Assembly: GCA_012964335.1 (NCBI GenBank)
Contig: DTUF01000005.1
Span: 1 to 59,577 of the forward strand
Length of the DNA: 59,577 nucleotides
Source: Candidatus Poseidoniales archaeon
Lineage (GTDB): Archaea > Thermoplasmatota > Poseidoniia > Poseidoniales > Thalassarchaeaceae
Reading direction: 5' to 3'
Shown: piece by piece, positions 26,166-35,457 of the stretch
Position numbering within the stretch: position 1 is the stretch's first letter
Layout: every line of letters starts with the position of its first letter
The notes under the pieces: generated by a model
Database searches by the model: none
What the model was told of the DNA's origin: nothing
The model's input: the letters and a program-made list of their open reading frames with translations, nothing else
Position numbers and translations under genes: made by a program

Positions 26166-27466
26166 TTAAGGCCACCTTGGGGTGGGTTAATTCCATCATA
26201 ATATTCTGCAACTGCTGCTTCAAGTTGTAGGCCAATATTATGCTCATCAAGGGTCAAGGTTTTGCCATCTTGGCGGATGATTTTTCCAGCAACAATGACA
26301 TCGAGGCATTGTGAATTGGAGTAGAGTAGGTTAGCGAGCAAGCGGCGGTTGTTGATACCCCGCGGCCTCATTCGGATATCATCTAGATTCCATGCAACCC
26401 AATCTTTGGAATCCTTTGTTGCTAACTCCCATGATTCACGCGGGGGTAGCAAGGTGGAATCCCAGTGGTCATGGCGCTGAATAAGTGAGGCGGCTTTTGC
26501 TTCAGCCCGCATATCAAGAGAATTGTTGGATGCGGCGCCATCAGTTCCAAGTCTGACATCAACTCCAGCCTCTATCATTGCTGGATAAGATAGAGTTCCA
26601 CCAGTAGCCAATTTTTGGTTAGAGACTGGACAATGTACAGCATGTGCACCGTGCGAAGCTAGAATTCTCATCTCTCGTTTGGTGACCCAACCACAGTGTG
26701 CACATACAGTTCCATCAGTAAAATAGTCAAGCGAATCAAGATATTCTATTGGATACATACCATGCTGTTCGTGGCATTCGGCAACCTCTGTCCTTGTTTC
26801 CGAAGTGTGAATATGAAGTCTCGCCTCATACTTTTTCGACATTTCGCTAGCCCGCCGTAGTACTTCTTCCGAGCAAGTGTAAACTGCGTGAGTTGCGATA
26901 CCATACTCAACTCTATCATTCGCTAGTGAGCCGCCTCTGATAAGATTCTCAAGTTCATTGAGTACCCGAGCATCTTCCGTTTCAGCGTCGTTTTCAGGCG
27001 GCGGCCAAGCAGTTGTTGGTCCACAAATTATTCCGCGAATTCCAGCCTCAGCCAACACCGGGGCAATTGAAGCAGGATAGTGATACATATCGCAAGCGAA
27101 TGTGGTTCCTGAAGCAATCAACTCGGCTACGCCTGCTAGAGTACCCGTTCTGACAAACTCAGGCGTAACTCGGGTTTCGGTTGGGAAAATGTTCTTTTCA
27201 AGCCAGTCTCCAAGAGTGAGCCCTTCCCCCATTCCCCGGTTGAGCACCATAGGTAGGTGAGTGTGCCAATTCTGAAATGAACGGGTAATTACTCTAGAGG
27301 AACCATCAATTGTTGTTTGCACATCCTCATCACCCTTAGATGGGCTCCAAGAACCACTAGGATGGAGTATGAAATCACCAGAATGGAGATTACAATCGTC
27401 ATCAATCAAATGAGTTGCTGTGTATCGGGTTAGGCTTGCTGAATCATCGCCTGAACTATCACTCAT
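26162..27466 (-). CDS. Amidohydrolase, MtaD/5'-deoxyadenosine deaminase-like
   Basis: A 434-residue TIM-barrel metal-dependent deaminase. Metal ligands are visible: NWHTHLPM (the HxH), CAHCGW and LHIHTSET for the middle His residues, and LGTDGAASNNSLDM for the Asp, the latter also being the family's strongest signature. These enzymes deaminate adenosine-type thioethers such as methylthioadenosine, S-adenosylhomocysteine or 5'-deoxyadenosine, so a role in recycling SAM by-products is likely. Sequence alone does not separate these substrates. The start at 27466 has GGTGGAG nearby. Confidence 0.88.
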   Translation of the reverse strand: MSDSSGDDSASLTRYTATHLIDDDCNLHSGDFILHPSGSWSPSKGDEDVQTTIDGSSRVITRSFQNWHTHLPMVLNRGMGEGLTLGDWLEKNIFPTETRVTPEFVRTGTLAGVAELIASGTTFACDMYHYPASIAPVLAEAGIRGIICGPTTAWPPPENDAETEDARVLNELENLIRGGSLANDRVEYGIATHAVYTCSEEVLRRASEMSKKYEARLHIHTSETRTEVAECHEQHGMYPIEYLDSLDYFTDGTVCAHCGWVTKREMRILASHGAHAVHCPVSNQKLATGGTLSYPAMIEAGVDVRLGTDGAASNNSLDMRAEAKAASLIQRHDHWDSTLLPPRESWELATKDSKDWVAWNLDDIRMRPRGINNRRLLANLLYSNSQCLDVIVAGKIIRQDGKTLTLDEHNIGLQLEAAVAEYYDGINPPQGGLK

Positions 27467-27557
27467 TGACTCCACCCAATATGTCCTGTGATGTCATTTG
27501 GCATCATGGTTGTTATGGCGGGGTTGAAGTGAGCCGGCGTTTTCCATTCATTCGGAC

Positions 27558-28529
27558 ATGGCTGATGACCCGTACAGAACCTTGGGCGTCTCGCCCGATG
27601 CGACTGATGCAGAAATCAAGCGAGTGTATCGTAAATTAGCGCGTCAACATCATCCTGATAGAAATCCTGGAGATGCCGCGTCAGAAGGTAGATTCAAAGA
27701 AATTCAAGGTGCATATGATAAAGTAGAAACTCCAGAAAAGCGCAAAAAATTCGATGAGCAAAAGCGCATGGCGAATATGTTTGGAGGCGGGCGTGGTGGT
27801 GATTTTGGTAATGCAGACAATTTCGGCGGTGCTAGTGGCATTGAGGATATTCTAGCATCATTCATGGGTGGACGAGGAAGTAACCCATTTAGTGGAGGTA
27901 GCAGTGGTACAATCTTTGACCAAGCAGGTCAACCACGTAGGGGCCAACAAAGACCTCAACAACAACAAAGAGGGTCTGACATTGAAGCACCCCTAGATTT
28001 GACTCTTGAAGAAGCCCAAAGTGGTATCCAAAAACCCTTCACCATTGGTCGGCGAAAACAATGTGGTAGTTGTAAAGGCGGGGGTTGTAGTAAGTGCGGA
28101 ACTCAAGGAGTAATTCGCAAGACAAGCCAAATCACAGTGAAAGTTCCAGCCGCTGCTGAGCATGCATCGGTAATGCGTCTGAAAGGAATGGGTCATCAAG
28201 CGCCAAATGGTTTGGCAGGAGACCTATTATTGACTGTAAGAATTGATGCTGATGAGGGTAGGCATTGGGAAGGTGGTCGCCTGATTCAGACTGTTGAGAT
28301 TTCTTACAGCACTATGATGCTAGGTGGGAAAGTAAGAATTCATACCCCAGCTGGAAAAATCGTTGAAGTTGATGTACCGCCAAATTCACGCTCAGGAGAC
28401 CGACGTAGATTACGAGGGCAAGGTTACAATGGCGGTCCTTTAGATGTTGAACTAGAATTACAGGAATCAGGTGATTTGACATCTGAGCAACAAGCCGCTT
28501 TGAACGCATTGCGTGATAGCGGACTTTAA
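27558..28529 (+). CDS. DnaJ-like co-chaperone with a single zinc centre
   Basis: A 323-residue J-domain protein. The J domain (1-68) has the DnaK-stimulating HPD at residues 32-34. A Gly/Phe-rich linker with GGRGGDFGN follows, then a Gln/Arg-rich stretch. The substrate-binding beta domains are DnaJ-like (LRLKGMG-type MRLKGMGHQAPNGLAGDLLL and RRRLRGQGYNGG). Only four Cys of the zinc region remain (C169, C172, C177, C180), that is one zinc site in place of the usual two built from four CxxCxGxG repeats. DnaK is not in the window. Confidence 0.88.
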   Translation: MADDPYRTLGVSPDATDAEIKRVYRKLARQHHPDRNPGDAASEGRFKEIQGAYDKVETPEKRKKFDEQKRMANMFGGGRGGDFGNADNFGGASGIEDILASFMGGRGSNPFSGGSSGTIFDQAGQPRRGQQRPQQQQRGSDIEAPLDLTLEEAQSGIQKPFTIGRRKQCGSCKGGGCSKCGTQGVIRKTSQITVKVPAAAEHASVMRLKGMGHQAPNGLAGDLLLTVRIDADEGRHWEGGRLIQTVEISYSTMMLGGKVRIHTPAGKIVEVDVPPNSRSGDRRRLRGQGYNGGPLDVELELQESGDLTSEQQAALNALRDSGL

Positions 28530-28557
28530 TTCCGTCAACTCTTAATCAAACTGTAAT

Positions 28558-29259
28558 TCAGTTAGAAGATGTTGGCATGAATGGAATTAATTGTGAAGCG
28601 AGGCTTCCGAGGTTACGAGATTGAATCCACACTGTTCCCTCACCAGAGAAGTGCATGACTAATCCCTCACCTCCAAAGGCTAGTGACTTGAGTCCACCGA
28701 CTTTTCCGACAGTATACTGAACGCCATTAGTGAAAGCAACTACGTGACCTGTGTCCACAGTGATGCTTTGTCCTTGCTGAATCTGCATCGCCTTGACAGC
28801 CCCATACGAATTGTAGTACACACGGCCTGCCCCTTCCTGAGTAGTAGCATGAATGAAGAACATGCTTTCACCGCTGAAAAGTCCCTTCATCCCTTGGAAT
28901 TTTGTGTCTGTTTCAACATTTGTTGTGGATGCGAGGAACGAGCCACCCTGAATAAATAGTGGTTGATTTGGTTGGATATCAAACCACGCAATGTCTCCAG
29001 GAAGTCCCGGTGCTAGGCTAACCCAACCACCACTTGGGTCTGCTGTGAATGTGTTTAGGAAGAATGATTCTCCACCGACTGCGGCTTTCATCACGCTTTT
29101 GAAGAAACCCCCGATGCCCCCGCCACTGCCCATTCCGGTTACCATTTGTACTCCTGATTGTGCCACCATGGCCCCAGGTTCTGCTTTGATTGCTTCACCC
29201 GGACCAAGACTGATGGTCAGCATTGAATAACTTGGGTTGAATTCTAATTTTTCTTGCAT
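28558..29259 (-). CDS. AIM24 / TIGR00266 family protein
   Basis: A 233-residue soluble beta-rich protein of the TIGR00266 (AIM24-like) family. It shows the family's EPGAMVAQSG segment, a Gly-rich loop (GMGSGGGIGGFFKSV), LAPGLPGDIAWFDIQ and the late LAFGGEGLVMHFSGEGTVWIQSR. The biochemical function of the family is not established; a mitochondrial relative affects inner-membrane organisation. The start is set at MQEKL, since GGCGGT precedes this ATG and the upstream residues of the open frame are not family-like. Confidence 0.88.
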   Translation of the reverse strand: MQEKLEFNPSYSMLTISLGPGEAIKAEPGAMVAQSGVQMVTGMGSGGGIGGFFKSVMKAAVGGESFFLNTFTADPSGGWVSLAPGLPGDIAWFDIQPNQPLFIQGGSFLASTTNVETDTKFQGMKGLFSGESMFFIHATTQEGAGRVYYNSYGAVKAMQIQQGQSITVDTGHVVAFTNGVQYTVGKVGGLKSLAFGGEGLVMHFSGEGTVWIQSRNLGSLASQLIPFMPTSSN

Positions 29260-29333
29260 ATTACCGCCGACCCAACACATAACTATCAAGTTTCAGTAGG
29301 ACGGAGTAGTTCAGTTTCAGATGATGATTGTCA

Positions 29334-30812
29334 TCAATCAGCATGAACATCGTTTACATCAAGCCAAATAACTTCACAAACGAGACCTAGTTTTTCTGCT
29401 ACACTCGGTACTGTTCTACCTTCATCACTGTGAATCAGTTCTTTGACGTAAGTTCCACTTTCGCAACGGACAGTTATCTCTGCTTCATCACCTTCAACCG
29501 ATATTTCTGAAATACTCACAACTTTTCTCTTTCGTACTTTGTCAGCTCTTCTGTGGGACACTCTTTGGGGTGTTCTCTGTTCTAGTGTGACTCCTTCAAG
29601 TGAGACAATCATTTCTTTCACAAATTCAGGCGAGATATCCACAGGTGTTACTAAATCAGACGGTTCTTCAATCTCTTCTGATTGCTCATCTTTTTCATTC
29701 TTATCATCATTTTTAGATGGTGAAATAATATGTGGCTCTGGTCCGTACTTGAAACGAATAGTGTATGACTTTTCAGCTGCAGTTCCTTTGATTCTGGCAA
29801 CTTCTGAACGACGGGATGCCCGCAGTTCACTGATTTCAACAGAGCCAGCCGAAGTGGCATTAACTAACTCAGTTAATTCACTCAGATCTGCATAACGACG
29901 AAGTGGGGATTTTAATTCAATTACGAATGGACGACCTCTGCCAAGACACCTTACGTCAATATCTTCTCTCCCCATGCCATGGAATGCTGTATTTTTTGCT
30001 TGGAATGCTACACGAAGTGGCTCTCCAATTTGGTCTTGAACGCTTGTTGGATATTGTAAGCCAGTTTCATTGCAGGATTCACAACCACCATCTCTTCCTT
30101 TACAAGCCCTACAAGGCCAGCGAGTTTGAGGAATGCCACGCTCAAGTTTGCGATATCTGCCATAGAGATATAGTGAACGCAATTCCGAATTAATATTGAA
30201 AGTAAGAGTGTCAATCAACACCATGATTTCAGGTTGTTCTTTCACTAACTCAACATCTTTCAATTTCTGTTCCAATTTTTGGCTAAGAGCATCGTTGAAA
30301 GCAGATTTCAGCGCCTGACTTCCATTGGCCCCATAGCGAGTACGCAAATCGTCTTCTTCTGTAACATGGCTTTTAGCAAAATGGGCGCCAATTTGTATTT
30401 TCTTGAATTCGACTCCACTTAAGTCAGATTTTATTTCTTCAACAAGGACATCCATGTCAACAAAAAGGTCTTCACAAAACGGGCAGTATTGTACCTCATT
30501 ACTCTTAGTTGCACCTCGCTCTTCACAAGATTTGCGTATTGTGGAACCTAAGTTTTGAGCACTATCCCACGAGAAAGGTTGACCTGCTAAACGAATTATA
30601 CAGTAATCACAAGCCCCGATGCTAACCAAATGGTCTAACCCTTCATCAGAAGGTGGCGGACGAATTGAGGCAAACTCATCTATCTCAAAATCGTCATCAA
30701 AATCCTCAGCCTCTTCTTGAGGTACTAAATCGGCCCATGGGTCGTAAGCAGTACTGTAACCAGCCGAAGCATAATTACTCCAATCTTCTTCCTTTTCGTT
30801 ACTTCCAGACAC
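29334..30812 (-). CDS. pus10: tRNA pseudouridine synthase Pus10
   Basis: A 492-residue archaeal Pus10, which makes pseudouridine 54 (and 55) in the tRNA T-loop. N-terminal Cys pairs CDYC and CPFC and a second cluster CRACKGRDGGCESC form the zinc and accessory domain. The catalytic Asp is in GREDIDVRCLGRGRPFV, and ESGTYVKELIHSDEGRT near the C-terminus is conserved. An acidic insert (SPSKNDDKNEKDEQSEE, about 365-380) interrupts the catalytic domain. GTG is the start, with GAGGGA six bases upstream. Confidence 0.93.
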   Translation of the reverse strand: MSGSNEKEEDWSNYASAGYSTAYDPWADLVPQEEAEDFDDDFEIDEFASIRPPPSDEGLDHLVSIGACDYCIIRLAGQPFSWDSAQNLGSTIRKSCEERGATKSNEVQYCPFCEDLFVDMDVLVEEIKSDLSGVEFKKIQIGAHFAKSHVTEEDDLRTRYGANGSQALKSAFNDALSQKLEQKLKDVELVKEQPEIMVLIDTLTFNINSELRSLYLYGRYRKLERGIPQTRWPCRACKGRDGGCESCNETGLQYPTSVQDQIGEPLRVAFQAKNTAFHGMGREDIDVRCLGRGRPFVIELKSPLRRYADLSELTELVNATSAGSVEISELRASRRSEVARIKGTAAEKSYTIRFKYGPEPHIISPSKNDDKNEKDEQSEEIEEPSDLVTPVDISPEFVKEMIVSLEGVTLEQRTPQRVSHRRADKVRKRKVVSISEISVEGDEAEITVRCESGTYVKELIHSDEGRTVPSVAEKLGLVCEVIWLDVNDVHAD

Positions 30813-30901
30813 GAGAATTCCCTCATGCTACCAAACGGGGGCACCGTTCAATTGCAAACCTCCGACTCGCTACCCCTTCAAGAATCCATGCCATGGGATA
30901 T

Positions 30902-31225
30902 TCAATCAGAATTTGTTGATTTTCCTATGGAATGCAATAAATCAAATCCATAGATTCCAGTCCCGCAGCCACGTCCATCAAAATTGAATCGTAGTCCAAA
31001 ATGGCCGACCTTTTCAACTTCAGGCTTTTCGTTTCTTTGAAGCCTAATTTCAGCCTCAAATTCTTCCTGCCTCGCATCAGTTTCTCGGCGAGGGTCGCAG
31101 TTTGCACAAGGGCATCGCAATCTCAAGGTAATGTAATCAATGACATGTTCAGTACTATCTGCATACCTAAGAATCATATCGACATCTCGCCTTTCTAATT
31201 CGGTCAGGTCAGGAATATCAGTCAT
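30902..31225 (-). CDS. DUF971 (GBBH-like) domain protein
   Basis: A 107-residue protein matching DUF971, also called the gamma-butyrobetaine hydroxylase N-terminal-like domain. It shows LRCPCANCDPR in the middle and VGHFGLRFNFDGRGCGTGIYGFDLL at the end. Some family members are linked to Fe-S or MRP/ApbC proteins, but the role is not firmly known. The ATG is one base after the RND exporter stop, so it is the last cistron of that operon. Confidence 0.82.
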   Translation of the reverse strand: MTDIPDLTELERRDVDMILRYADSTEHVIDYITLRLRCPCANCDPRRETDARQEEFEAEIRLQRNEKPEVEKVGHFGLRFNFDGRGCGTGIYGFDLLHSIGKSTNSD

Positions 31226-31226
31226 T

Positions 31227-34200
31227 TCAGCCACCGCTCTTGCGTGCTTCGCTGATAACACTACGATATGAGGTGATGCCAAGCATTCCGCAAGCAATAA
31301 CCAGTGATGCTATTAGTGAAAAGAAGATCATTGCTGCTGAAAATGTTCCAAATAGTGAGAAGAATCCCATAGGTGAGAATGAAATCACTAGGAATCCAAG
31401 AATGTCGGATGCAGCCGAGCCTACTAGGGCGATTCCTGACGCGCTACCAACAGCGCCAATACAAACAAGTACGGTTTTGCGTTTTTCACGTTCTTCCCGG
31501 AATCGCTCAATTACATGAATAACATAGTCAATCCCGACGCCAAGGGAAAGAGTGGCAATAGCCACAGTTACCATGTTCAATCCATAACCAAGTGTGGCAA
31601 TCAAACCGTATAACCAAATAACGACTAGAAGGATAGGGGCGGTTGTGAGGAGAGCAAGGCCTAGTGGCTTCTCACCCCAAACCAGAGTCCCATAAAATCC
31701 GATTACTGCGAAAATTATTGCAACGGTTGGCGAAGCAATCAGTCCTGTTAGTGCCCAAGCGGTTAGAGCAACAGCCGCTGGAGCATAGACAACGGAAAGA
31801 ACCGTCCAGAAGAAACCCGCCTCAAAGTTGTGAGAAAGGCGCTCTTTGATGCCTTCTTTAGGTGGTCTGAAACCCCACCAAAGAGTGACGATACAGAAGA
31901 ATACACCGAGAGTCAGAGTTGCTTGCATTTCGTTCTGTAGTGATGAAGCGGCTACGTAGCGAGCTACCGGTTCTCCGGTAGCGATAGCCCATGAAACAGG
32001 ATATTCTTCGTTATCGAAAGCAGATTCAAGGTCTGATTTTTCTTTCAGTTCTGTTGAAGAGAGATTTTCAAAGGCTGACATGTCGCGGTATAGTTCTTCT
32101 AATGCTTTTTCTACGATTGGAAATTGTTCGGGTTGCCGTAATCCGAATCGCATTAGCATACGCTCGTAACGAGGTGTGCTTCCATCAAGGGCCAGCATAG
32201 GATTTGATGGGTCAAGTGGTCTATCGGGGATGATATAGAGAGCGATTAATGATGGTGGTATTGCTGGTGTTGAATTAGTTTCAGGAATCCCATAAATGGA
32301 AGTGAAACCAACGAGGAATCTAAGACATTCTTCATCATCAGTCAATGGCAAACCAAAGTTTGAACGATTACACCCAATACCTCCCCGTGAGTCGGTAGGG
32401 TCCCATCCAGCATTGATGAAAGGAGTGGCGTTATTAGCCATTGAAAGGATTGCAAGGTTCACAAGATTGTCATATGCACTCATGTCTACATTTCCAAGGG
32501 AATTTATTGTGAATCTGTCAGGGTCCTCTTCACTATGAATATTCATGTTAGCCCTTGTTTCAGCGATTGCCGCGTAAACTCTTGGATCTATCACATCTCC
32601 TTCAATTAAAATTTCAGCCGGTTCTCCTTCCGAATAGAAGCGCTCGTTGATTAGAATCACCACAGCAGCAAAATCTGATTCTTCATCTAGGAAATCCTCT
32701 ACTTTGAAATCTCCTTCAAGTCCTAACATCAATGGTGCTGAGTAAGCTGAGAGTAGCAATGCTGTGATAATTACCAATGGACCAAAAATAGCAGAAGTTT
32801 TTGCAACTCCTGCTAACCAATGGCTAGGGATAAGATGTATCTTGTCTTTATCTTCATCAGGTAATTTTCCTTTTCTCTCTAACCAAAGGTCAATGTCAAG
32901 CCGAACTAAAGGTGCCCATAATCCAGTAAGGACGAAAGCTGAACCAACTCCTAGAGCAGCCTCAAGGCCAAATGAACGTAGAGCAGGAATATCGGAAACA
33001 AAATTTGCAGAGAACGCGGCCATGGTTGTCATCGACGTCAGTAGAATTGCTCTACCTACTCTTGTTAGTGAGATTGAGGCTGAATCCAGTGAATCAGAAC
33101 CATTCTTCCTTTCCTCTTTGTATCTATGCAGAACGTGTAAACTGTCGTCAATGCCAAGGGCAAGAATCATAATTGGTAGTAGGTTTGAGAATTGACTTCT
33201 TTCAATCAATGGATGCCCAACGGCATGTGACGCTTCACCTACCCAGCCGATTAATCCAAACATCCACACGAGGCTAAGGGTTAGTCCAGCCGAAACAATA
33301 CCAACATCAGACCATCGGCGTAGGCTTCCCCAAAGTAATATTATTACAATTAATCCCATAGCGGCGAGAAGTGTTATGCTTTCTTTCAACTCCTTGTTTA
33401 CTTCAATATTGATACCTTCAGCAACTGCAATAGTCAGAGATAAATCATCTGACTCTCGCATTGAATCCTCAAGTGAAATAATTGCCCACTCCCAAGCACA
33501 TGGTCCGTCACCAGATTCAATTGAAGCTTGACAAAATTCCTTATCGCGTTTCGGTGGTGTGGTTACCAATCGTAATCCATCCCATTCATATCCACTCTCA
33601 GCGCGTGCTTCCGCCCATTCAAAAGTCCATCCTGCATCTTCGGCAGCTCCGCGGTCAAATTGTATGAGCAACCAGGTTGAACTAGCAGACCAGCGCCCTT
33701 TCTCCCAAGATGCATTCTGCCAAATACCATTACCTGCTAATGTACCACCAACAGGCCCCAAAGTTCCATCATCGGTTGCATGAAATACTCTGTCAAGTGA
33801 AAGCCAGCGTAGGAATATTCCACCACTGCCATTCACCAACCTTTGAGCAGCCAAATCAACATGGGCTTGGGTAATTCCTTCATCATCAAAAGTGAGACAT
33901 TCTAGGTCACCACAATCTGTCCAATTTGTACGAGGTGGAAGTGGTTCTCCGTAAGGACTCATTGAAGGTTGTGTGAGTAGAGATTCCCCAGCCATGAAAG
34001 TGCGTACTTGGTCGGTTAAAGTTAGCACACCATGGTACTGCGTAAGGGTAACATCTGAGATAATCGGGCGGTAGAATTCAGAAATCGGGTCAGCCCGAGC
34101 AGCATCTGCTTTTTCATCAATTTCTCGAAGTACAGAGAGGTTGAGAATCCCACCTTTTGGTTGTGAAACACCCATTCCATCTCCGGGGTAATCAGCAATT

Positions 34201-34475
34201 TCATCGGCGTATCTCGTCGAAGGAGTTTCGCCAACAAGTGTTTGGTCTCGAATGATTATTGCATACCCTGCAACTAATTCATTCCCAGGGTATTCTTTGA
34301 TGATGACATCCCGAGCGTCAAGTTCTGGTGAATCAAGATTGTATGCTTCCACATCAATTGGAGTAAGTGCCCACATCAAACCAGGCAGCATTAAAAGTGA
34401 AATTACGAATATTGAAACGTGGAACAATTTTCGATTAGGAACTAGAATTTCTGCGATTTTTGAGAAGTCCCGCAT
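31227..34475 (-). CDS. RND-superfamily exporter (MMPL/HAE3-like)
   Basis: A 1082-residue protein with the RND plan: one N-terminal helix, a large outer domain (about 40-360), a bundle of helices, a second outer domain (about 590-810) and a second bundle. The proton-relay helices carry LALGIDDSLHVLHRYKEER and LSLGVGIDYVIHVIERFREER, the motifs of archaeal and MMPL-type RND proteins. Likely substrates are lipids or other hydrophobic molecules moved to the outer face; the substrate is unknown. No membrane-fusion partner is present. Confidence 0.88.
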   Translation of the reverse strand: MRDFSKIAEILVPNRKLFHVSIFVISLLMLPGLMWALTPIDVEAYNLDSPELDARDVIIKEYPGNELVAGYAIIIRDQTLVGETPSTRYADEIADYPGDGMGVSQPKGGILNLSVLREIDEKADAARADPISEFYRPIISDVTLTQYHGVLTLTDQVRTFMAGESLLTQPSMSPYGEPLPPRTNWTDCGDLECLTFDDEGITQAHVDLAAQRLVNGSGGIFLRWLSLDRVFHATDDGTLGPVGGTLAGNGIWQNASWEKGRWSASSTWLLIQFDRGAAEDAGWTFEWAEARAESGYEWDGLRLVTTPPKRDKEFCQASIESGDGPCAWEWAIISLEDSMRESDDLSLTIAVAEGINIEVNKELKESITLLAAMGLIVIILLWGSLRRWSDVGIVSAGLTLSLVWMFGLIGWVGEASHAVGHPLIERSQFSNLLPIMILALGIDDSLHVLHRYKEERKNGSDSLDSASISLTRVGRAILLTSMTTMAAFSANFVSDIPALRSFGLEAALGVGSAFVLTGLWAPLVRLDIDLWLERKGKLPDEDKDKIHLIPSHWLAGVAKTSAIFGPLVIITALLLSAYSAPLMLGLEGDFKVEDFLDEESDFAAVVILINERFYSEGEPAEILIEGDVIDPRVYAAIAETRANMNIHSEEDPDRFTINSLGNVDMSAYDNLVNLAILSMANNATPFINAGWDPTDSRGGIGCNRSNFGLPLTDDEECLRFLVGFTSIYGIPETNSTPAIPPSLIALYIIPDRPLDPSNPMLALDGSTPRYERMLMRFGLRQPEQFPIVEKALEELYRDMSAFENLSSTELKEKSDLESAFDNEEYPVSWAIATGEPVARYVAASSLQNEMQATLTLGVFFCIVTLWWGFRPPKEGIKERLSHNFEAGFFWTVLSVVYAPAAVALTAWALTGLIASPTVAIIFAVIGFYGTLVWGEKPLGLALLTTAPILLVVIWLYGLIATLGYGLNMVTVAIATLSLGVGIDYVIHVIERFREEREKRKTVLVCIGAVGSASGIALVGSAASDILGFLVISFSPMGFFSLFGTFSAAMIFFSLIASLVIACGMLGITSYRSVISEARKSGG

Positions 34476-34680
34476 CTATCCCAACTAATCACTTGGCGGG
34501 GCCTTTTGGTATTCAATTAATTCGTTAGGGAGTTCAATCAATTTTCAGTGATTAGTATGATAATATGTAGAATATTGCTAATCTCATCAATGTCATTTCA
34601 CAGATTAGCCTTTTTTTTTGATAGAATTGAGGAATTAGAATTGAATTAGATGATATTGGTAGTCGGTTGAATCCGACGCG
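34476..34680. other. Intergenic stretch between divergent RND and eL21 genes
   Basis: AT-rich spacer with promoter signals for both directions. It contains a run of nine T at 34611-34619 and a 5-bp hairpin GTCGG/CCGAC at about 34662-34677. I see no tRNA, no other RNA gene and no credible ORF; the reverse-strand frame that reaches into eL21 is a shadow. Confidence 0.4.
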
Positions 34681-34688
34681 CTTAATTA
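34681..34688 (+). promoter_or_regulatory. TATA-like element for the eL21-rpoF-DUF655-rsmA operon
   Basis: CTTAATTA lies 50-57 bases upstream of the eL21 ATG, which predicts transcription from near 34711 and a leader carrying GGAGG at 34726-34730. Confidence 0.5.
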
Positions 34689-34707
34689 GGGGCGGCAAGT
34701 CGGCGAG

Positions 34708-34722
34708 TCCCCCATAGGGGGA
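34708..34722 (+). promoter_or_regulatory. Hairpin just upstream of the eL21 Shine-Dalgarno
   Basis: TCCCCC and GGGGGA pair perfectly around ATA, ending three bases before the AATGGAGG ribosome site of eL21. It is at or near the predicted 5' end of the mRNA. Confidence 0.45.
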
Positions 34723-34737
34723 AATGGAGGCATTACA

Positions 34738-35028
34738 ATGCGCAGAACACATGGTAGCCGTCAGGGAACTCGTACAATTGCTAGCCGAAGTAAGAGTGAC
34801 CAAGGTCGCCTGTTCATCAGTAGAGTTATGCATCCATACGAAGAAGGCGACAAAGTCGCAATCGTCATTGATGGTGGTTGTCAAAAAGGAATGCCACATC
34901 GCAGATTTCAAGGTCAAACAGGAACAATTACAAGGAAGCAGGGACGTGCTTACGTCTTGGCAATTAAGGACGGTAACATGGCAAAAACCATCGTAGCTCG
35001 ACCTGAACACTTGCGTCCTTTGGAGTGA
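34738..35028 (+). CDS. rpl21e: Ribosomal protein eL21
   Basis: A 96-residue basic protein of the archaeal/eukaryotic large subunit. It begins MRRTHGSRQGTR, has a central SH3-like KGMPHRRFQGQTGTI segment and ends in RPEHLRPLE, all typical of eL21. It is the first gene of the conserved archaeal operon eL21-rpoF-DUF655-rsmA. GGAGG lies seven bases upstream of the ATG. Confidence 0.97.
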   Translation: MRRTHGSRQGTRTIASRSKSDQGRLFISRVMHPYEEGDKVAIVIDGGCQKGMPHRRFQGQTGTITRKQGRAYVLAIKDGNMAKTIVARPEHLRPLE

Positions 35029-35038
35029 AGTGATTAAC

Positions 35039-35401
35039 ATGGGTGAGAAGACATACATCGATTATGCAACAGTTAGGGATGCACTTGAGAATGCTCAAGA
35101 GCGCCGAGGTGAGTTATCCTATGAACAGAACATGGCCCTAAACCACGCTATTTGGGCTGCTGGTGATGCACGAAATGGTATCATCACCGAGACAGAAGTT
35201 TTCAATTCAATGCTCAACGCTCTTCTTGAAGTTGATAAGTTGGCTGCAGCACCAGATATTGCTGCTAAGATTGCTGAAATTATTCCAGTCAATCCAGAAG
35301 ACGTCAAGGCAATTCTTGCTTCTAAGCGTGTAGTAATGGACGATAGTGAAGTTGAGCATATTGTGACTCTTGTTCGCCAGCATGTTGGATATGAGGGCTG
35401 A
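35039..35401 (+). CDS. rpoF: RNA polymerase subunit Rpo4 (RpoF, Rpb4)
   Basis: A 120-residue helical protein that forms the RNA polymerase stalk with Rpo7. It shows the HRDC-like end IIPVNPEDVKAILASKRV found in archaeal RpoF. It begins 10 bases after the eL21 stop; GAAGTGATT just before the ATG is the Shine-Dalgarno. The GTG at 35030 within that site is not used. Its partner Rpo7 is not in the window. Confidence 0.9.
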   Translation: MGEKTYIDYATVRDALENAQERRGELSYEQNMALNHAIWAAGDARNGIITETEVFNSMLNALLEVDKLAAAPDIAAKIAEIIPVNPEDVKAILASKRVVMDDSEVEHIVTLVRQHVGYEG

Positions 35402-35432
35402 AGGTCGCTCAAAGCGGTCCCTTAAGTGACAG

Positions 35433-35450
35433 AACCTGCTTCGCGGGGTT
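35433..35450 (+). promoter_or_regulatory. Hairpin upstream of the DUF655 gene
   Basis: AACC-T-GC pairs with GC-G-G-GGTT around TTC (one wobble, one bulged G). Its 3' arm is the GCGGGGTTG that precedes the ATG at 35458. The arms resemble those of the hairpin at 44274-44294. A second, longer imperfect stem (about 35400-35424) sits between it and the rpoF stop. Confidence 0.4.
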
Positions 35451-35457
35451 GAGTGTA

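Noticed and set aside
34611-34619. Run of nine T as a terminator
   Set aside because: No plus-strand gene ends upstream; on the minus strand it is an A-run. It sits in the promoter spacer.
34660-34680. GTCGGTTGAATCCGAC resembling a tRNA T-arm
   Set aside because: The loop has six rather than seven bases and no acceptor, D or anticodon arm lies upstream.
34552-35058. A 168-codon frame on the minus strand across eL21
   Set aside because: It lies antisense to a certain ribosomal gene and its promoter, with Cys/Ser-rich composition typical of shadow frames.
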